NCBI GenBank assembly: GCA_023411445.1
Contig: JAEYOT010000744.1
Location: forward strand, 1-6,278
From: Pseudomonadota bacterium
GTDB lineage: Bacteria; Myxococcota_A; Polyangia; Polyangiales; Polyangiaceae
Direction of reading: 5' to 3'
DNA: 6,278 nucleotides
Part shown: one piece after another, positions 1 to 5,960 of the stretch
How positions within the stretch are numbered: position 1 is the stretch's first letter
How the letters are laid out: the number at the start of each line of letters is the position of its first letter
Notes under the pieces: model-generated
Seen by the model: only the letters and a program-made list of their open reading frames with translations
What the model was told of the DNA's origin: nothing
Databases searched by the model: none
Made by a program: the position numbers and the translations under genes

Positions 1-120
1 CGCCGGTGCCGGCGAAGGAGCGGGCGGTGAGGACGCCGCGGCTGAAGGCGCCGCAGGCGTGGGCAGCTGCGCCTGGAGCGGTCGCCCCGTGAAAAGAAGG
101 AGTAGCAGGAGGCCGAGCAC
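1..120 (-). CDS. N-terminus of a secreted or envelope protein (partial, runs off left edge)
   Basis: The reverse strand opens with GTG at 120 and stays open for 40 codons to the window edge. The encoded start is a signal peptide: a long hydrophobic run (LGLLLLLLF, residues 2-10), then a short polar stretch, and a likely signal peptidase I site after LQA or QAQ (residues 15-18). From about residue 19 the chain is almost entirely Pro, Ala and Ser, which looks like a low-complexity linker between the export signal and a folded domain beyond the window. There is no Cys at the cleavage site, so it is probably not a lipoprotein. A GGGAGGG ribosome binding site lies 5 nt upstream of the GTG and supports the start. 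The gene is divergent from serB. Its function cannot be told from this fragment. Confidence 0.7.
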   Translation of the reverse strand, partial: MLGLLLLLLFTGRPLQAQLPTPAAPSAAASSPPAPSPAPA

Positions 121-303
121 CGGGGCCCTCCCGCTCTCAAACCATGAGACTCGCGTCGTCCGGGGCTGCACGAGCCGGCTACTTTCGGGCACGTGCGCCC
201 CGAGTGCAAGCGAGGACGGCGCACCTACACCACCTGGCAGCCTCCGCGAAGCGAAGCGCAAATGATTGCGGCGAAGATGGGCCCTGCCATGTTAAGCGGC
301 CCC
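121..303. promoter_or_regulatory. Divergent intergenic region between the secreted-protein gene and serB
   Basis: This 183-bp gap must hold promoters for both divergent genes. No convincing -35/-10 pair is visible on either strand. An 8-bp perfect palindrome GCACGTGC lies at 189-196. The short reading frames that cross this stretch lack ribosome binding sites and protein-like composition, so I call no gene here. Confidence 0.4.
126..132 (-). promoter_or_regulatory. Shine-Dalgarno site of the left-edge secreted protein
   Basis: The reverse strand reads GGGAGGG five bases before the GTG at 120. This is the clearest ribosome binding site in the window. It decides the start of the left-edge gene, because the ATG at 145 lies in another frame and meets a stop codon two codons later. 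Confidence 0.65.
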
Positions 304-1515
304 ATGACCAATACCGAGCACCCTGATCGCCTCGTGCTCCACATTGCCGGCGCCGATCGCCCCGGCGTGACAGCACGGCTCACTGAGATCATCGCCCAAG
401 AGGGCGCAGCCCTGATCAACATCGGGCAGTCCGTGCTCAACGGTTACCTGATGCTCTCGGCGATCGTGGACCTACCGAAGAACTCCTACGCGCTTCGGAA
501 GATTCTCTTCGCAGCTGCGGATCTGGGCCTACGCCTGGAGGTCACGCCGTTCAAGCACGCGGCGGAAGCCAAAGAGGTGCCGGAGGCCCCTGCCCTGGCC
601 GTCACCTTGCTCGGCCCGCTCTCCAACGGCAAGGCCACGGCAGAGATCACCCGCTTCATGGCTGCGCGCCACATGAACATCCGCGAGATTCGCTCGCTCT
701 CGGACGTGGACCTGCACGGCCTGGAGTTGATCGCGGATCTGTCACCGGGCAGTGATCTGCGACCGGCCGAGCTCGCCGCGCTGCGCGGTGAGCTACTGCG
801 GCTGGGTATGCAGCTGGGCGTGGATTTGGCCGTGCAGAAGGACGACATTTTCCGGCGCACCAAGCGCCTGGTATGCATGGATGTGGACTCCACCTTCGTG
901 AAGGGCGAGTTCATCGACGAGCTCGCCGAGCTGGTGGGCGTCAAGGAGCAGGTCGCCGCCATCACGGCGCGCGCCATGCGCGGTGAGATTGATTTCAAGG
1001 GCGCGCTCACGGAGCGGGTCAAGCTGCTGGAAGGGCTGCCGTTCGAGCGCGCTCAGTCGCTGATCGACAAGTTCGAGCTCACGCCGGGCGCCGACCGCTG
1101 GGTGAAGAAGCTGCAGAGCTTGGGCTACCGCATCGGCTTGGTCAGCGGCGGCTTCACCTTCTTCGTCGACGTGCTCAAGCAGCGCTTCGGCCTAGACTTC
1201 GCCTTCGCCAACGAGCTGGAGGTCGAGGGCGGGAAGCTGACCGGTCGCGTGCGCGGCGCCATCGTGGATGGCGAGCGTAAGGCGCAGGTGCTCAAGGACA
1301 TGGCGCAGGTCTACAGCTGTAGGCTCGAGCAGAGCATCGCGATCGGCGACGGCGCCAACGACATTTTGATGCTGCAGACGGCGGGTCTCGGCATCGCGTT
1401 CCGCGCCAAGCCCAAGCTGCAAGAGGTGGCGAGCTTCTCGCTCAACCACAACGAGCGGCTGGATACGCTGCTCTACCTGATGGGCTGGAACGAGCGAGAC
1501 CTGCGCACCGTCTAG
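304..1515 (+). CDS. serB: Phosphoserine phosphatase SerB with two ACT domains
   Basis: SerB hydrolyses O-phospho-L-serine to L-serine and phosphate, the last step of the phosphorylated serine pathway in the cytosol. The 403-residue product has two N-terminal ACT domains (about residues 9-85 and 97-176), which in this family bind amino acids and regulate the enzyme. A HAD-type phosphatase domain follows. All HAD motifs are present: motif I DVDST with nucleophile D193 and acid/base D195, motif II Ser281 in VSGG, Lys326, and motif III GDGAND (D349, D353) for Mg2+. The length fits double-ACT SerB enzymes such as mycobacterial SerB2. The start is uncertain: in-frame ATGs occur at 262, 277, 289 and 304, plus a GTG at 193, and none has a good ribosome binding site. 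I chose 304 because the preceding residues do not look like protein and the ACT fold begins just after it. The gene stands alone, divergent from a secreted protein and convergent with the methyltransferase. Confidence 0.95.
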   Translation: MTNTEHPDRLVLHIAGADRPGVTARLTEIIAQEGAALINIGQSVLNGYLMLSAIVDLPKNSYALRKILFAAADLGLRLEVTPFKHAAEAKEVPEAPALAVTLLGPLSNGKATAEITRFMAARHMNIREIRSLSDVDLHGLELIADLSPGSDLRPAELAALRGELLRLGMQLGVDLAVQKDDIFRRTKRLVCMDVDSTFVKGEFIDELAELVGVKEQVAAITARAMRGEIDFKGALTERVKLLEGLPFERAQSLIDKFELTPGADRWVKKLQSLGYRIGLVSGGFTFFVDVLKQRFGLDFAFANELEVEGGKLTGRVRGAIVDGERKAQVLKDMAQVYSCRLEQSIAIGDGANDILMLQTAGLGIAFRAKPKLQEVASFSLNHNERLDTLLYLMGWNERDLRTV

Positions 1516-1532
1516 CGACCAAGCCGAGCACG

Positions 1533-1559
1533 AGCGCCGCTTTTCGCCGAAGCGGCGCT
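1533..1559. terminator. Hairpin between convergent genes, probable bidirectional terminator
   Basis: A perfect 10-bp inverted repeat, AGCGCCGCTT at 1533-1542 and AAGCGGCGCT at 1550-1559, has a 7-nt loop. It sits 17 nt after the serB stop and 3 nt before the end of the convergent methyltransferase gene. No T-tract follows on either strand, so it is not a textbook intrinsic terminator. Its position between two converging genes still makes 3'-end formation or transcript protection the likely role. Confidence 0.6.
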
Positions 1560-1562
1560 GGC

Positions 1563-2225
1563 TCAGCGCTTGCGCGCCAAATACAGCCCGTCGCCGATGG
1601 GCACCAAGCTCGCCGTCACGCGCTCGTCCGCCGCGATCTTACGGTTGAGCGCGCGGATGGCTAGCGTCGTCTCGCGCGTGTCCTGCTCGTCCGCCACGGC
1701 GCCACCCCAGAGGCTGTTGTCCACCGCCAACAGGCCCCCCACGCGGAGTAAGCGCAGGCAGCGCTCGTAGTAAGCGTCGTAGGACGCCTTGTCGGCGTCG
1801 ATGAAGGCGAAATCGAAGCTGCCCGCTTGGCCCTGCGCAAGGAGCCGATCGAGCGTGTCCTCGGCCGGTCCCAGGTGCAGCTCCACTTTGTCCGCGACCC
1901 CAGCCTCTCGCCAGTAGCGACGCGCGACATGGGTCCACTCTTCGCTCACATCGCACGCGACGAGCGTGCCGTCGGCCGGGAGCGCCAGCGCCACGCAGGT
2001 CGAGCTGTAGCCGGTGAACACGCCGACCTCCAACGCGCGCCGCGCACCGCAGAGCTCGACCAGCAGGCGCATCAGCTGCCCCTGCTCCGGTGCGATCTGC
2101 ATGCCGCTGCTGGGGAGCTGCGCCGTCTCGGCGCGGAGGCGTCGTAGCAGCTCGGGCTCCTGCACCGTCGTGCCCACCAAGTAGGCGGCGAGGGTCTCGG
2201 TCATCGCCAGCGTGGCCGTCGACAT
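1563..2225 (-). CDS. Class I SAM-dependent O-methyltransferase, caffeoyl-CoA O-methyltransferase-like
   Basis: The 220-residue product matches the CCoAOMT-like O-methyltransferase family (Methyltransf_3), soluble enzymes that move a methyl group from S-adenosylmethionine to a hydroxyl, often of a catechol, using a divalent metal. The SAM-binding glycine motif is at residues 64-75 (ALEVGVFTGYSS) and the acidic end of the next strand is at CD (91-92). The expected metal ligands are D143 in FIDADK and D169-N170 in VDN. About 220 residues is normal for the bacterial family. The start is the ATG at 2225, because the open frame upstream to 2483 runs antiparallel to the end of the HDOD gene and is Arg-rich, non-protein-like sequence. 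The ribosome binding site is weak. The gene lies 41 bp downstream of the HDOD gene and is probably the last gene of that transcript. Its natural substrate cannot be inferred, and nothing here ties it functionally to c-di-GMP signalling. Confidence 0.9.
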   Translation of the reverse strand: MSTATLAMTETLAAYLVGTTVQEPELLRRLRAETAQLPSSGMQIAPEQGQLMRLLVELCGARRALEVGVFTGYSSTCVALALPADGTLVACDVSEEWTHVARRYWREAGVADKVELHLGPAEDTLDRLLAQGQAGSFDFAFIDADKASYDAYYERCLRLLRVGGLLAVDNSLWGGAVADEQDTRETTLAIRALNRKIAADERVTASLVPIGDGLYLARKR

Positions 2226-2266
2226 GGCCCGCAGCCTACACCAATCCGCGCAGGCGGGCGCCGCGG

Positions 2267-3163
2267 CTAGATCTTGGCGCCGTGATCGAGGTAGGGGCGC
2301 GTCTTTTCCATCAAGCGCCGCGCGCTGCTGGGATCCACCAGCAGCCTGTCGAACGCCGCGAAGTCGATCTCGCGTCGCTCCTGCTCCTCTTCCGCTTCGA
2401 GCGCCGCGACGACGCAGTCGGCAATCATGACCAGCCGCACGTGCGGCGTGGCCGCGGCGATGGGATCGTGATGGGCGGCGCAAGCGTCGACGATCTCGGT
2501 GGGCAGCTTCCAGGCCATCGCCACCTCCGCGCCGGCGCTCTCATGGTACTTGGCGACCAGCGCCTGCACCTCGGCCGGCTCGGCGGAGTGCTTCAGGCCG
2601 TCCAAGATGCGGTAGATGCGCGACTCTCCGATGTCGTGGAGCAAGCCGCACATGTAGTCGTACTCGCTGATGATGGAGAGCTCCCGGCTCACCACGCGGG
2701 CGGCGTGGGCCGCCACGACGCTGCGCCGAAACGACTCGGCCACCGCCGCTTGGTACTTCTTCAGTCCGCTCGAGTTGCTGGCGTAAACGACCTGGAACAG
2801 CAGATCGCGCGTGCTCGCCAGACCGAGGCGTACGATCGCGGACTGCGTGGAGCTCGTCACCCAGCCGCGGAAGTAGATCACGCTGTTTGCTACCGACATG
2901 AAGCGCGCGGCGATCGGCGGCTCCGTGTCGACCAGAGAAGCCAGGTCGGTGATGCGCGCGTCCGGATCGTTGGCGAGCTGCAGCGCCGACTTCGCGACGG
3001 CTGGCAGCACCGGCAAGGCGGCGCGCCCGGTCTTCAGGCGACTCACGAGCTCGCGCTCCAGCTCGCTCATTTCGACGGACGAAGGCGGCGACGGCTCGGA
3101 CGGCAAGGCCCCGCCATCGCCCGGCAGCGCCGAAGCCAGCGTCAGCGAGGGCTCCGCGCTCAT
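2267..3163 (-). CDS. HDOD domain protein
   Basis: The 298-residue product has a short Pro/Ser-rich N-terminus (about 1-32), then an HDOD domain (about 40-250), a divergent member of the HD hydrolase superfamily found in bacterial signalling proteins and often linked to c-di-GMP control. Typical features include LPVLPAVA near residues 50-57, the GLLHDIGE motif at 173-180, and WKLP with a later HH. The residues that make the metal site in HD enzymes seem all present: H153, H176-D177, H207, H231-H232 and D249. The GYP signature of HD-GYP phosphodiesterases is absent, so c-di-GMP hydrolysis is not expected from family knowledge. The last ~45 residues are charged and helical. Its ATG overlaps the stop of the upstream receiver-GGDEF gene in ATGA, so translation of the two is very likely coupled. 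An internal ATG at 3070 would still give a full domain but lacks the overlap. Confidence 0.9.
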   Translation of the reverse strand: MSAEPSLTLASALPGDGGALPSEPSPPSSVEMSELERELVSRLKTGRAALPVLPAVAKSALQLANDPDARITDLASLVDTEPPIAARFMSVANSVIYFRGWVTSSTQSAIVRLGLASTRDLLFQVVYASNSSGLKKYQAAVAESFRRSVVAAHAARVVSRELSIISEYDYMCGLLHDIGESRIYRILDGLKHSAEPAEVQALVAKYHESAGAEVAMAWKLPTEIVDACAAHHDPIAAATPHVRLVMIADCVVAALEAEEEQERREIDFAAFDRLLVDPSSARRLMEKTRPYLDHGAKI

Positions 3164-4293
3164 CCCGAGCGCAGCCTTTCCAGCGGCGGGAGCGGGGGCA
3201 CGTCGATCGGCATGACCGCTGCCTGCGGGCTCTCCGGCGGCTTGGTGAACGGGATGTTCACGCTGCCGCGCGGGTCTTGCTCGACGGCCTCCGGCAGACT
3301 CTGCCCGGGAGCGACCAGCACGACCCGGTTACGCCCAGAGCGCTTGGCGGCGTACAGCGCCATGTCGGCGCGGTGCAGCAAGTCTTCGCTGCGCTCGTCG
3401 CTCTGCCGCGGGTCGAACACGGTCGTGCCGATGCTGATCGTCAGCTTAGCCGGTCCGCCCTTGGGCGGCAGCATCAGCTCCACGGCGCGGCGCAGGCGCT
3501 CGGCCACGAGCCGCGCTGACTCCGGACCCGCGCCCGCCACGATGCCGACGAACTCTTCACCGCCGTAGCGACCGACGACGTCACCGGGACGCAGGCCGGT
3601 CTTGAGCACGCTGGCCACCGCCACCAGCACGCGATCGCCCATCTCGTGACCGTAGCGGTCGTTGACCGACTTGAAGTGGTCGAGGTCCATGAACAGCACG
3701 CCGAAGCGCTCGCGCGCTTCGCAGCGCGACACCACCTCGGCTTGCAGCGAGCGGCGGTTGAGCAGCCCGGTGAGCGGATCGGTCTGAGAGTCCCGCCGGA
3801 GGTTGTCGCGCTCATTTCTCACGCGCTCGAGCGCGTCGTAGAAGCGCTTGTTGCGGAGCTGCACGCGGATGCGAGCGCGCAGCTCCTGCATCCGCTCCGC
3901 GTCCGCCACGAAATCGTCCGCGCCGGCGAGCAGGCCCCGCGCGACCTCGTCTTCGTCTGCGGCCGTGCCGAGCAGGATGACGGGGTAGTGCAGGCGAGGA
4001 TCCATGGCGCGCAGGTCACCGACCAGCTCCAGCCCGCTCACGCCCGGCAAGTCGGACGCCAGCAGGATCAAGTCCGGCTCGTACTCTGCGGTCAGGCGCA
4101 GTAGCTCGTCGCCGTCCGGCAGGAACACGCAGTCGTAGCCCTCTTGCTCGAGCTGGAAGCGCAGAGACTGCCGGCGTTCCTCCTCCGGCTCGACCACGAG
4201 CACGCGCCCCGCCCGCTCCGCGATGGGCGGACTGGAAGACAGTCGGACGGAATCACTGATTCGAGAGCGCAAACGCCAGCTGCCTCGGGGCAC
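3160..4293 (-). CDS. Diguanylate cyclase with degenerate receiver domain (REC-GGDEF)
   Basis: The enzyme is predicted to make cyclic-di-GMP from two GTP. Numbered from a GTG at 4293 (377 residues), a receiver domain spans about 30-145, a short helical linker 146-168, and a GGDEF domain about 169-330. The active site is GGEEF at 244-248, D203 lies in the MDLDHFK metal motif, and RPGD at 235-238 forms the inhibitory I-site exactly five residues before GGEEF. The receiver is degenerate: the acidic pair is E35-P36, the phosphoacceptor Asp position is Ala79, the conserved Thr aligns with Gly109, and the conserved Lys is replaced. The Pro-rich tail (331-377) has no known domain. The start is uncertain. 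GTG 4203 would begin right at the first receiver strand, while codons just upstream of it still look coding. TTG 4272, GTG 4305 and GTG 4335 are also in frame, the last with a GGTGAG 4 nt upstream. The gene heads a cluster with HDOD and O-methyltransferase genes and is divergent from a second cyclase. Confidence 0.92.
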   Translation of the reverse strand: MPRGSWRLRSRISDSVRLSSSPPIAERAGRVLVVEPEEERRQSLRFQLEQEGYDCVFLPDGDELLRLTAEYEPDLILLASDLPGVSGLELVGDLRAMDPRLHYPVILLGTAADEDEVARGLLAGADDFVADAERMQELRARIRVQLRNKRFYDALERVRNERDNLRRDSQTDPLTGLLNRRSLQAEVVSRCEARERFGVLFMDLDHFKSVNDRYGHEMGDRVLVAVASVLKTGLRPGDVVGRYGGEEFVGIVAGAGPESARLVAERLRRAVELMLPPKGGPAKLTISIGTTVFDPRQSDERSEDLLHRADMALYAAKRSGRNRVVLVAPGQSLPEAVEQDPRGSVNIPFTKPPESPQAAVMPIDVPPLPPLERLRSG

Positions 4294-4304
4294 ACAACGG
4301 CCCA

Positions 4305-4321
4305 CTTCAGACGATCTGAAG
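4305..4321. promoter_or_regulatory. Interrupted palindrome, candidate operator
   Basis: CTTCAGA at 4305-4311 and TCTGAAG at 4315-4321 are perfect inverted arms around a 3-nt centre CGA. The symmetry extends to 4302-4324 with one mismatch. Ten-base half-sites centred 13 bp apart are typical of a dimeric transcription factor site. It lies just upstream of the chosen start of the REC-GGDEF gene and 70 bp before the second cyclase. A small RNA hairpin is the alternative. Confidence 0.45.
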
Positions 4322-4325
4322 GGGC

Positions 4326-4350
4326 AGTTTGTCACAAAGCTCACCAAACT
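4326..4350. promoter_or_regulatory. Nested inverted repeats, second candidate operator
   Basis: AGTTTG at 4326-4331 is repeated inverted as CAAACT at 4345-4350. Inside it, TTTGT at 4328-4332 and ACAAA at 4334-4338 form an 11-bp palindrome around a central C. The inner palindrome overlaps the TTGTCA that could be a -35 element of the plus-strand cyclase, so a bound protein could repress it. This is inference from symmetry and position only. Confidence 0.35.
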
Positions 4351-4390
4351 CCTGAACTTCGGCAGAAAACCGCCGTTCTCCTGGTCAGGC

Positions 4391-5629
4391 ATGTTCTGGA
4401 AGAAGAACCACCGCCCCGAGCCGGAAGCGCCCAGCCCCGGGCGGGGACCGGAGCGAGCGCCCCAGAACGGCCCACAGGCCAGCCTCCCGTCGGACTCCGG
4501 CATCGATACGGTCGTCGCGATGCTCAAGGCGTTCGGCGAGCACGCCTTCGACATCGACCGGGTGCCAGCCGAAGCCACGCGCAGCGAGTGCGAGGGCTGG
4601 GCCCGCAAGATCGCCTTCGGCGAGCAGCTCGGGGTGGACGGTGGCCCGCCCAAGCGCGACTTCGGCGGTGCCCGCCGCTACTTCGAAGCCCACCGCGCCC
4701 ACGAGCGTGAGCACGTGACCTCCAGCGTCAGCAATTTTCGTGAAGCCGTGCACACCTTCGCCCGTTGCCTGACGCGCACGGTCGGCGAAGAGCGCGCCGC
4801 CGACGCGCGCGTCAGCGCACAGCTCAGCAATCTGTCTGCGGCGCTTCGCGAAAGCGACGCGAGCACGCTGCGCCGCGAGGCCGAGGCGGTCGTGAACGTG
4901 GTGAGCGAGGTCATGGAGCAGCGCCAGAGGCTGCAGCAGGAGCAAGTGCAGCTCCTGAGCGAGAAGATCCAGCACCTGAAAGCGGAGCTGCACGAAGCGA
5001 GAGAGAGCGCCGCCTTGGATCCACTGACGCAGCTACACAATCGCAGCTCGCTCGACTCGCAGCTAGAGCGAGTGGCAGATCTCTCCTTCTTGATGAGCGC
5101 GACGCCCTGCTTGCTGATGATCGACGTCGATCACTTCAAGACCGTCAACGACCGCTTCGGTCACCCGATCGGTGACGAGGTCATCCGGCGCGTCGCCGAC
5201 ACGTTGGTGCGCCATTTCTTGCGGCGAGAGGACTTCGTGGCTCGCTACGGCGGCGAGGAGTTCGTGGTGGTGGTGCCGGACTCATCCGCGCTGCAGGTGA
5301 GGCAGCGCGCGGAGCGCGTGCGGCAGTCGATCGCCGAGCTCGGCTTCGCCAAGGGCAGCGACCATTTCAGCGTCACCGCGTCCATCGGTGTGGCGGTGCT
5401 AGGCCCGGGCGACACCGGCAAGAGCTGGCTAGCGCGGGCGGACGCCGCCCTCTACGAGGCCAAATCTGCCGGTCGCAACCGCGTCGTGTTCGCCGAGGAC
5501 ACAGGAGGCTCTGCCTCTTCCCTCCACGCGGCGCCGCCCGCCTCGCAGGCTCCCGGGCGCCACTCGCAGGCGCCAGCCCGCACGCTCTCGAGCGGCAGCC
5601 TGCGCGCGGTGATCAAGCCGTCGCAGTAG
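4391..5629 (+). CDS. Diguanylate cyclase with helical N-terminal region (GGDEF)
   Basis: Predicted cytosolic c-di-GMP synthase of 412 residues. The first ~37 residues are basic then Pro-rich. Residues about 38-155 form an unrecognised, probably helical region with a repeated His/Arg/Glu-rich segment near 95-110. Residues about 155-205 form a heptad-like coiled coil rich in Gln, Glu and Leu that probably drives dimerisation. The GGDEF domain is about 206-370: DPLTQLHNR at 210-218, D245 in MIDVDHFK, I-site R278-D281, and active-site GGEEF at 287-291, with the I-site five residues before it. The tail (371-412) is Ala/Pro/Ser-rich. There is no membrane segment or signal peptide. I chose the ATG at 4391 (MFWKKN) because the open frame upstream to 4223 runs through the divergent control region and into the start of the opposite cyclase. 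The ribosome binding site is weak. The gene is divergent from the REC-GGDEF gene and convergent with yggX. What signal its N-terminus senses is unknown. Confidence 0.92.
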   Translation: MFWKKNHRPEPEAPSPGRGPERAPQNGPQASLPSDSGIDTVVAMLKAFGEHAFDIDRVPAEATRSECEGWARKIAFGEQLGVDGGPPKRDFGGARRYFEAHRAHEREHVTSSVSNFREAVHTFARCLTRTVGEERAADARVSAQLSNLSAALRESDASTLRREAEAVVNVVSEVMEQRQRLQQEQVQLLSEKIQHLKAELHEARESAALDPLTQLHNRSSLDSQLERVADLSFLMSATPCLLMIDVDHFKTVNDRFGHPIGDEVIRRVADTLVRHFLRREDFVARYGGEEFVVVVPDSSALQVRQRAERVRQSIAELGFAKGSDHFSVTASIGVAVLGPGDTGKSWLARADAALYEAKSAGRNRVVFAEDTGGSASSLHAAPPASQAPGRHSQAPARTLSSGSLRAVIKPSQ

Positions 5630-5657
5630 CGCGCGCGCCGCCTCGAACGCCCGACCG

Positions 5658-5927
5658 TCAGCCCTCGGGCTTGAACTCCGGCGGCGCCGCGGAGCCCTCG
5701 CCGAAGAAGTACTTCTCGCACTCGGTCATCCACAGGCGCTGACCGGTCTCGCTCGTCAAGTCCAAGCGGTACTCGTTGATGAGCATCTTGGAGTGCTCGA
5801 GCCAACCGCGCCACGCCTGCGCCGACACATTGTCGAACAAACGCTGCCCCAGCTCACCGCGAAACGGCGGCTTCTCCAAGCCGTCCAAGTCCTTGTCGAG
5901 CTTCACGCAGTGCACGGTGCGAGCCAT
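5658..5927 (-). CDS. yggX: YggX-type Fe(2+)-trafficking / oxidative damage protection protein
   Basis: The 89-residue product matches the YggX family along its whole length. The MARTVHCVKL start carries the family's conserved Cys at position 7. It is followed by a PGELG-like segment (RGELGQRLFDNVS, 23-35), the Trp-rich AWRGWLEHSK (38-47) and the strongly conserved MLINE at 48-52. Known members are small cytosolic proteins that protect Fe-S clusters from oxidative damage and are proposed to handle labile Fe2+. In E. coli yggX is under SoxRS control. No comparable operator was recognised here. Length is normal and the ATG is the only sensible start. The gene is convergent with the second cyclase across 28 bp and lies 33 bp downstream of the PDZ-like gene, so the two could share a transcript. 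Confidence 0.93.
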   Translation of the reverse strand: MARTVHCVKLDKDLDGLEKPPFRGELGQRLFDNVSAQAWRGWLEHSKMLINEYRLDLTSETGQRLWMTECEKYFFGEGSAAPPEFKPEG

Positions 5928-5960
5928 GGGGCGGGACTCTTACCGCGCAGGCTGGGAACG

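Larger units (their letters stand above)
4294..4390. promoter_or_regulatory. Divergent control region between two diguanylate cyclase genes
   Basis: This short region separates the starts of the two cyclase genes and must drive at least the plus-strand one. It is visibly more AT-rich than the flanking genes, and it contains two interrupted palindromes, listed separately. TTGTCA at 4329-4334 resembles a -35 element for the plus strand, but no good -10 follows at 16-18 nt, so the promoter assignment is weak. If the minus-strand gene really starts at 4203, the region extends to 4204. Confidence 0.5.

Noticed and set aside
189..196. GCACGTGC palindrome upstream of serB
   Set aside because: It is a perfect palindrome but only 8 bp, with no symmetrical flanks or second copy, so too weak to call an operator.
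2246..2266. CCGCG/CGCGG inverted repeat between the HDOD and methyltransferase genes
   Set aside because: Five-base arms of pure G/C are expected by chance at this composition, with no T-tract.
2226..2483. Upstream extension of the O-methyltransferase frame to 2483
   Set aside because: It overlaps the C-terminal part of the HDOD gene on the same strand in another frame and is Arg-rich. The ATG at 2225 gives a normal family length.
2090..3568. A 492-codon open frame on the plus strand, antisense to the methyltransferase, HDOD and REC-GGDEF genes
   Set aside because: The minus strand encodes clear conserved domains here. The plus frame is Arg/His/Ala-rich with no domain, as expected for a chance open frame opposite high-GC coding sequence.
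4223..4390. Upstream extension of the second cyclase to the ATG at 4223
   Set aside because: It would cross the palindromic control region and the start of the opposite cyclase. MFWKKN at 4391 is a natural start.
4294..4653. Upstream extension of the REC-GGDEF frame to 4653
   Set aside because: It runs antisense to the N-terminus of the second cyclase, and its residues resemble no protein. The receiver domain begins just after 4203.
4385..4993. A 202-codon minus-strand open frame inside the second cyclase
   Set aside because: It is antisense to a gene with clear domains, has no recognisable motif, and is typical of high-GC shadow frames.
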